Assembly: GCA_907163345.1 (NCBI GenBank)
Contig: CAJQUN010000418.1
Coordinates: 425,287-489,286 of the forward strand
Source: Haberlea rhodopensis
Taxonomy: Eukaryota; Streptophyta; Magnoliopsida; Lamiales; Gesneriaceae
Length of the DNA stretch: 64,000 nucleotides
Direction of reading: 5' to 3'
The translations under genes and the position numbers were made by a program. The notes under the pieces are model-generated. The model was not told the DNA's origin, ran no database searches, and was given only the letters and a program-made list of their open reading frames with translations. Position 1 is the first letter of the stretch, and each line of letters opens with the position of its first letter. This document shows, piece by piece, positions 57,200-64,000 of the stretch.

Positions 57200-59983
57200 C
57201 AACTCTTGGATGAAATGTCTTATCCAAACTGCCTCTTTGCTGCATCGTATGCTGCAATGTATTCAGCTTCAGTGGTGGAATCCAAAGTGATGTCTTGCTT
57301 GGAACGTTTCCAAGAGACATCACCATCATTGAGCTTAAATACAAATCCGAACATCGATATGGTATCATCTACATCCAATTTAAAAACCAGCATCAGCTTA
57401 GCCTTCAACTTTTATTTCTCCACTTACAGATCCAAAAACCATGAACATATCATAAGTTCTTCATAAGAACTTGAAGATTATTTTCACAGTTTTCCAGTGA
57501 CCTTCACCGGGATCTGTCTGATGTCTGCTCATTATTCTAAGAACATACATCAGGCCAAGTACATACCATAGCATACAGTATGCTATTAGAAGTAGAAATA
57601 TAAGGTACCAATGTCATCTTTTCTTTCTCCTCATCAATCTTAAAACCCATTGACCCGAGAGATGAATACTATGACATATTATGAAGTAACTCATTTTTTG
57701 ACTATTCTATGCTAAACTCTTTTAGCACAGTGTTTATGTACGTAGATTGAGAGATCTCAAGCATCATTTAGATCTATCCCTATAGATCCTTATGCTAAGC
57801 ACGTATGACGCTTCTCCCAATCTTACATGGAGAAATTAGTATATAATCATGCTTTAATTGATTAATCCAATACCATTCACAATGAGCATGATATAATCGA
57901 CTTAAAGCATCACAAATGTAACCGTGCTCCCACTAACCTTTTTGCACACACATGCCACTTCCGGATTTATAACAAAACCAAACAATTTGATGATGTTGTC
58001 AAAATGGAAGTTTAAACTTTGGGATGTCTTCTTAGGCCTATAAATGGACCTATGGAGTTTGCAAACATTTTGGTAACGCCCATAAGTTTTGAACACCTTT
58101 GGCTGCTACATTTCTACCTCAATGTCACCATTGAGAAATGTTGTATTCACATCCAACTATCATATCTCATATTCATAATATGCAGATATAACTAATAAAA
58201 ATCCAAATAGACTATAGCATCACAACTGATTAAAAGTTTCTCACAGACAACTCTTTGCCTATGAGAATAATCTCTTTACATCAGTTAAGCTTTGAAGGTC
58301 GCAACCTTCCCATCCACTCCAAGCTTTCACTTGTAAATCTATGCAGCCAATGGGAACAATTCCCAAAGAGGATCTACTAAGGCCCATACCTTATTGGAGT
58401 ACATGGAGTCTATTTCAAATTTTACGGCATCTCGCCAATATCCCAAAACGATGTTCAACATCGTCTCCTTGAAAGTTCTAGGATCACATCCATGGTCAAA
58501 TCATTTTGACTACTTTCTAGGAGTAAATTCAATTTATCAGGAGTTCTTGAAACATTTTCAAATCTCCTTCGTGCGTGTAAATCAAAGGTTATGATTGACT
58601 CAATTAATTTCACTGTTTTCACTTTTCTAGTGGTTTGTGGTTCTTGAACCCTTTCAAGTTATATTATTGTCATCCTTTCTAATAGAAACATTTTCTCTAG
58701 AAAGATTGCACTTGCGAAACAAACTCTTTGCCTGCAATTGATAATATAAATTTCCACAACATAACATAAGATGGATCAACTATCCAACTCATCTCACACT
58801 GGCTGCTTCACATAAGCAGAACAATCTCAAAATAAAAATTTGGATTATTTTTCAGTCCATATCGTATATGGAGTTTTGGTCACTGCATTGGCATGAATTA
58901 TATTCCACAAATATGTAACTTTAGAGAGTTACTCAGAGAGAATCACATTCTCTTTAAGATAACTCAACATCATCTTGCACTAACATTTAGTGCTCCACAT
59001 ACGTCCATATGAATCAAATTCAATGGACATTCAGCACATGCTAAATTTATGTTGGATTTAAGTTATCATTCTTTTTATATTCTTTGAATATAATCATACT
59101 AATCATTCATAAGTTCACCAGATTCAATAAAACATGCATTCTTAAAAATACTGCAAATCACATTCGCATATTTAAAAGAATATCATTCTCTATCAAAATA
59201 GGAACAATGTTCATGATTAAATCTAGAACAAATAAATAATTGCTTAAACCAGTTCCTAACCAGTTCAAGATTTTATATTAAATAAATGTTTCAAACAGCA
59301 TTTGCAACAACTCTTGCTACAATGCTTAGCCTCAGGCAGGTTTCACCTTCCTAGGGCTCTCTACTTCTTCACATCACATGCAACTCTTTGCAAAAATGCG
59401 AGCACAACTGGCATCATAAACCAAAGAAGTAGAACCAATAGAAACATTTAATTTTAATATATAACATACCCTTTCTAGAACGCTTCTAGTCTAGGTATTC
59501 CTTACAATTTTGCGCCAGTGACCAGCAGTGAAAACATAGATGCCTCTCCTTTCTTAGTTGCTACTATATCCTTTTTCATCTTTTGAGGTTGGGAACCATT
59601 TCCCTTCCTCTTCTTTATCCTTGAACTATTCCTACCATTGGTAGAAGATTCGACAAGAAGAACACGTTTCTCCTTTTGAATCAAGGGCTCATGAGTTTCC
59701 AACATTTTGACTATAAGATCAAATCTATAGCCAGTTAATGAGGATTTGTCACATTCAGATTTTCCAATTTCTCAACAAGAGATATTTTTCTTACACCATG
59801 CTTATAGACCGAAGCCCCATCTCGCATGTGAAATGAAAATAGCTCTTTTGAAATCGCGAGTCTCAGTAATCGCGTCCGTTCACCAAACAACATTTGTAGG
59901 TGTTGGAAAATATCAGCAATGTGAACGAATTTCTCATATCTGTGTTGAAACTCATTGGTGACATTGATGCTATCATATAGCAC
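57200..59983 (-). pseudogene. Copia-2 gag and pol remnants
   Basis: In sense order there is a gag fragment at 59983-59735 (FQHRYEKFVHIADIFQHLQML) and a basic region at 59705-59502. An RT fragment follows at 58096-57902 (SIYRPKKTSQSLNFHFD, FGFVINPEVACV). An RNase H fragment is at 57408-57202 (VDDTISMFGFVFKLNDGDVSW, DSTTEAEYIAAYDAA). The RT catalytic YVDD position reads stop-V-D-Y just after 57902, so RT cannot work. Between these pieces the frame changes many times. The element must rely on enzymes from other copies. Confidence 0.85.
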
Positions 59984-60269
59984 ATAGTCTAGAGATCATC
60001 GTCCCATCACTTCTCAAGTGTGGCAATCTCTTCATGAGACGAACCAGGAGACACTTCAACAGGAGGCTCCCACCAAGGGTATATAGCAATCTTTTAGAAG
60101 CAAGCACTATTTTTACATTAATAGTCAATCAGAATAATTTGGTGCGGTTACTTTGTTTATATCGAGAATTGATGCAATCGGATTCACGGCAATCACAAAA
60201 CTGAGAATAAACAGAAAATACATGCAAACCGTTTGATTATTAATTAATTCAAAAACTATGGACTTTAGT

Positions 60270-61390
60270 TATTGAATGCTCCCACTAAATTTTTCGAATT
60301 CGTCACCCTCATGACAAATGAACGGAAAATCGTATTTTCTTAGTGGGCTTGGAGTCCAACTAGCTCATGATAGCCCCGAACGAGGGTCCAGCCGACCTCA
60401 TGATACTAAAGGTAGCTCACAATTGCATCATATGCAACCTCCAAGATATTCATCTCGTGATTGACATAACCCTACGGAGGCAGGCCAATTATGCCTTCTC
60501 ACGTCAAACTAACCCATCCCACGGATGGCAATGTTCGCCAATAAGACCCCACGAGGGTGAGTAATCTTAAAGGTTAACAGAACCCTATCCATAATTAAGT
60601 GGCAGTTAAACACACAGCTTTCCCATGCCAGATGCCCCCCACGAGGGTGAGACAAGACACCTGACACAAGTAGCGTCTCATGGCTTAACTGTTGATGGAA
60701 GACAGGAAGCAACAAACTCCTTTGAGCTCCCTTTACAGTTTGATATTAAAATATTTTGAATCATATTCAAAAGAGGGATTTAATAATTTTCAAATCTCAT
60801 CAAGTACTTGTTTGTTTGATTGCCGGATTCATGCAACTATGTTTTATTCATGCAGTCATATGTACTAATAAAACATACAAACAAACATTTATCATACATC
60901 ACATGCATAATAAAAATAAATATGGACGATTACGGCCTTTTCCTAATTGATCCACGTGAGCCATACGTGGATCACAAGTCTGTCTAAGGTGATGCAGGTA
61001 TGCAATGCAATCCTATTACATTTTTGCTTCCATTATACATGTCTTGATTCTTGGTGCTCCATCTTCAATCTCGATCTCCCACTAATTCTAATGATTTTAC
61101 ATTTAAATCATGCAAACAAGAGAATATGGATACAAATCCGGGGTGGGATACATCAGAAAATAGAGAGAGCAGGCTCGCAGGCCCGATAACCAAAATCACA
61201 ATAATAATGAAACAATAAAAACCTAAACATTCACCTATACACATTGGTCAAGGCCCGTAATCATTCATCATGCAATCATATCATATGTAATTAAACATTA
61301 AACTAACCAATTACATCATATGTAATTGTACTAATCACATCACATGTAATTAGATCACAATAATTAATTTATTCTATCGTTTCCCACTAA
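60270..61390 (-). other. Copia-2 5' internal region (gag side), no open frame
   Basis: This less AT-rich stretch contains CCCACGAGGGTGAG twice (about 60548 and 60640) and ATCATATGTAATTA-type units three times (61265-61350). It is part of the transposon; no host gene is seen. Confidence 0.55.
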
Positions 61391-61715
61391 TCGCATTATT
61401 AATTGAAAATAAAATTAACAAATTAAATAAAACCATTTTATTTAATTTCTAATTAATTAAATTTTCAATAAATTGGTAAAATCTCTATTTTACCTTTTAA
61501 TCATCATATTAATCGAAAATAAAATTAACAAACTAAATGAAACACTTTCATTTAATTTCTAATTAATTAAATTATCAATTAATTGGTAAAATCACTATTT
61601 TACCTCAAATCATAATATTAGTCAAAAAATAAAATTAATAAATTAAATGAAACATTTTCATTCAATTTTCAATTAATTAATTTTCAACTAATTGTAAAAT
61701 CTCCATTTTACATTT
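61390..61715 (-). repeat. three tandem copies of an about 110-bp unit in the Copia-2 leader
   Basis: The units share AAAATAAAATTAA, TTTAATTTCTAATTAATTAA and GGTAAAATC(T/A)CTATTTTAC. They start near 61400, 61510 and 61620. They lie between gag and the primer site. A T20 run follows at 61899-61918 (A20 in sense), then a GC-rich segment (61985-62285). Confidence 0.75.
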
Positions 61716-62432
61716 AATAAATTAAAAATCACATTTTTAATAAATTAAGTATTATGATTTATTATTTCAAAAATAATATCCGAATAAAACATCTAAATGA
61801 CCCAAATAATTTATGGACTCCAAACAATTTGGATCCAAAATTAGAAAATCAATTTTCAACCCCAAAATTACCCTTAATTTTCGGATTAAAAACATAAATT
61901 TTTTTTTTTTTTTTTTTTAAATTTCCGAAAATTACTGTTTATCTTCATCCCTAAAATCGGAAATTAGGGCTAGGGTTAGGGTATGGGGCCGCCGCCATTG
62001 CTCCTCACGCAGCGGCTCTTGCACAGATTCGACCATCTGCAGCCGCTGCCGCATCACGCCATAAAATCATCACAGCCGCCTCATCTCTGTCTTCCATGGA
62101 CGCTGCAACTATTGTAAACGCTTCGAATAACAGAGATCGCGACCACTCCTAGAAGCTCTCCGTCCACAGCCGCGACGAGGATGCGGGTTTTCGCAGCATC
62201 ACCCACGGAGGCAACAGACTCCGCCGCAAACGCTGCTTTCAACCCATCCTCCGGTCGCAGCCGCGGCAGCTCTCCGGCGGCGATTTCATTAAAAACAAAT
62301 TTTTAATTATTTCTATGTTTTTCCGGATTCCAAAAATTTCTGAAATTCAAATACGATTAGTAAAAGTGGAAACGATCTAATAAAATTAATTATCGATATA
62401 TGAATCAAATTGCAACCTGGCTCTGATACCAC

Positions 62433-62810
62433 TGTTGGGTTTCCGTACCCCGGCGTCAGATCCAAACGCAGCGGAAATAATACAATAAAAAGATCTGACC
62501 CGGGGACGGTCGATCGCGCCTGATTCATATATTAACATGCAAATATCAAATATTAATGCACGAAAAGAGATTACCGATAACAGCGAAATCAATCTGATGT
62601 CGGTGGTCCTCGAGTCCAATCAACCTGACCAGATCTACAAGCCAACACCAGTGCTAGTTTGGTGTTAGCGTTTCTATGAGAGTGATTCGAATTGGAATGG
62701 AATGAATTTTAACCCTAGACAAGGTTATATTTATAGTGGTTAGCTAATTGGGCTAGGGTCCATAAAGCCCATCGGACCAACATTTGGCTTGCTGGGCATT
62801 TATGCTAACA
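62433..62810 (-). repeat. 5' LTR of Copia-2
   Basis: 378 bp, adjacent to the primer site, with three differences from the 3' LTR (near 62456, 62490 and 62776). Confidence 0.93.
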
Positions 62811-63090
62811 ACTTTATCGTGGAGAGAGTGGGGGAATGTCTCAACCGCAGTTTAGGGAAGACAAATTTATGAGATAGAAAGTGTGGGAGATAAGGCTATG
62901 AACTTGAAAAATGAGATTTAGTGATGCCACTTTGTATTTTATAAATATTGTGTATGAAGTTGATCTTGATGAGCTAATAACTCACTTGATGAGATTAACA
63001 AAGGGTTTGAATACAAGAAGCATCCCAAGAGTGTCAAGGTTGTGATTATTATAGATGAAATGAGGAAAATTTGTTTTTAGGATTGAGAAG
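62811..63090 (+). pseudogene. zinc alcohol-dehydrogenase-like pseudogene, 3' portion with a duplicated exon piece
   Basis: Directly after the ACTTT duplication one frame reads GECLNRSLGKTNL, which fits the structural-zinc loop that follows GDLV.P.F in this family. Then a second copy of ESVGDKAMNL (about 62867-62900) appears, although that exon already exists at 55129. A C-terminal piece follows: VYEVDLDELITH and, in a shifted frame, LDEINKGFEYKKHPKSVKVV (about 62950-63055), the end of an ADH-like protein. Most of the central domain is missing. The order points to local duplication and deletion before or after the insertion. Confidence 0.7.
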
Positions 63091-63467
63091 TTTGAAGGTA
63101 ACAGTACGAAACATGTGTGATGTATGATGTATGTGTATATCAATAAGATATCACAAAAATAATATTTTTAATATTGAAATTTTTATATTCGTTTCATCAT
63201 TTGTCGTTTATTCTCGTTGAGAGATAAAATTGGCAAAGATTGGTATTTGAAATGGTTATTTTGTTCATCCAGCATTTTAGTTGTTCCACAACAGTATTTT
63301 TTTTTTTTAAAATGAATTATATTATGTTGATAAACACATATTTTAGATGGCTTTTTTATGTCCTGTTCCATCGAAGGAAATGGGCTTTTTTATTAAATTA
63401 ATCGAAAAAAAATAAAACATTTAACAAAAAATCCGAATTTGAAAATCATTTTTAAAATGACCCAAAA
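63091..63467. other. AT-rich DNA, no gene seen
   Basis: No coding signal or recognisable repeat apart from short T and A runs near 63300 and 63405. Confidence 0.5.
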
Positions 63468-63620
63468 CGCCATCCCAGATGGCGCCTTCAGGTGAAGGCG
63501 CCATCTGCGATGGCGTCTTCTGTAGCTGAAAAAAAAAAATAATTGAAGGCGCCATCTTGGATGGCGCCTTCATATAAAAAATTAATATTTTATGAAGGCG
63601 CCATCTTGGATGGCGCCTTC
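63468..63620. repeat. cluster of four hairpin palindromes (GAAGGCGCCATC-N3-GATGGCGCCTTC)
   Basis: Units lie at 63468-63490 (shorter left arm), 63494-63520, 63545-63571 and 63594-63620. Units 3 and 4 are identical, with perfect 12-base arms and the loop TTG. The others have loops CCA and TGC and one or two arm changes. Surrounding DNA is AT-rich, so these stand out in GC content. They end three bases before a TATA box. Confidence 0.92.
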
Positions 63621-63622
63621 AG

Positions 63623-63632
63623 TATAAAAATA
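63623..63632 (+). promoter_or_regulatory. TATA box and leader of a transcription unit leaving the window
   Basis: TATAAAAATA is followed by a pyrimidine-rich leader (CCCCCCCTTCTTCTTCC), then a good splice donor (TTTCAG before GTAACA, GT at 63791). It looks like the promoter, first exon and first intron of a gene or transposon whose body lies to the right, where the window ends in GGCGGC repeats. The small open frame over 63543-63794 spans the palindromes and donor and is probably not coding. Confidence 0.45.
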
Positions 63633-64000
63633 AATCGTCGCCCCCCCTTCTTCTTCCTCATTTCTCATCGGCTTTTCTCTGAAATTTCTCATTCTCATCT
63701 CAGATCTTTGCTTATTTTTGTGCAAAAATTACAAAATCATCGTGATTTATCATTTCTGGAGCTTGCTTGTTCAACATTTTTGAATTTCAGGTAACATTAC
63801 AAGTTTGAATTTAAATTTTTGAAAGTTGTAAAATTTGAAATATGTTGTTGGTTGTTTTTAAATTTTGTTGTTTGGTAGTTTTTATTGAAAAATTAATTAT
63901 AGTTTCGAGATAATGTCAAACCGTCGGATGATTTACCAATTTTAAGTTTTTGCCGTAATTTTGTACTCCGGCACGGCGGCGGCTGCGGCGCAGCGGCGGC

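Larger units (their letters stand above)
55189..62810 (-). mobile_element. Copia-2, full-length copia element with dead coding region
   Basis: Two 378-bp LTRs (55189-55566 and 62433-62810; TGTTAGCAT to CCCAACA in sense) differ at three positions. The duplication ACTTT flanks the element (55184-55188 and 62811-62815). The primer site is the complement of GCTCTGATACCA (62420-62431). A purine tract, complement of ATCTCCCACTTG, abuts 55567. The length is 7622 bp. Gag, RT and RNase H traces are present on the minus strand but heavily broken. It inserted into an ADH-like pseudogene. Confidence 0.95.

Overview
This is nuclear DNA from a flowering plant. The evidence is intron-containing plant genes (EMF1 and a CPP/TSO1-like CXC gene), AT-rich intergenic DNA, and plant retrotransposon families primed from the initiator-Met tRNA site (TGGTATCAGAGC). 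The style of the elements suggests a eudicot, perhaps an asterid; that last step is inference. I found no rRNA gene, true tRNA gene or CRISPR array, and nothing viral beyond LTR retroelements.

Layout. 1-3015: 3' part of a decayed Ty1/copia element with its 3' LTR. 4742-5116: a hAT-type MITE with an 8-bp target duplication. 5427-10059 (minus): EMBRYONIC FLOWER 1 (EMF1), a Polycomb-associated repressor, in six coding exons plus a 5'UTR exon to about 11.23 kb. 13.6 kb: a tRNA-derived SINE. 14.1-15.6 kb: a broken LINE ending in an AT-rich microsatellite. 16.9-34.2 kb: a nest of transposons. It consists of a minus-strand solo LTR, then a relict copia element (called Copia-2 here) split by a Sirevirus-like gag-only element, which is itself split by a 9.2-kb Ty3/gypsy chromovirus. 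34.3-34.8 kb: a fragment of an ADH class III (GSNOR-type) gene beside an LTR.

36469-53074 (plus): a CPP-family (TCX5/6-like) gene with two CXC domains. Its fifth intron is about 12.7 kb and holds a complete 9.8-kb chromovirus (41350-51116). That element has LTRs in which I saw no difference, an open 1497-residue gag-pol frame, and an extra 163-residue coiled-coil frame upstream of gag. 54.8-63.1 kb: a zinc alcohol-dehydrogenase-like pseudogene cut by a full-length Copia-2 element (55189-62810, minus). That element has nearly identical LTRs but dead coding frames. 63.47-63.63 kb: four perfect-arm palindromes directly before a TATA box, start of a transcription unit that runs off the window.

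The two host genes both act on chromatin in their known families. EMF1 works with Polycomb at H3K27me3 targets, and TCX5/6 proteins are DREAM-complex DNA-binding subunits that repress DNA-methylation maintenance genes in Arabidopsis. About 60 per cent of the window is mobile DNA, mostly young. The less ordinary signals are the coiled-coil frame with a possible splice acceptor just before gag-pol, palindrome arrays of varying copy number inside the Sirevirus-like LTRs, elements that kept moving without working enzymes, and a probable reading-frame break at the end of EMF1.
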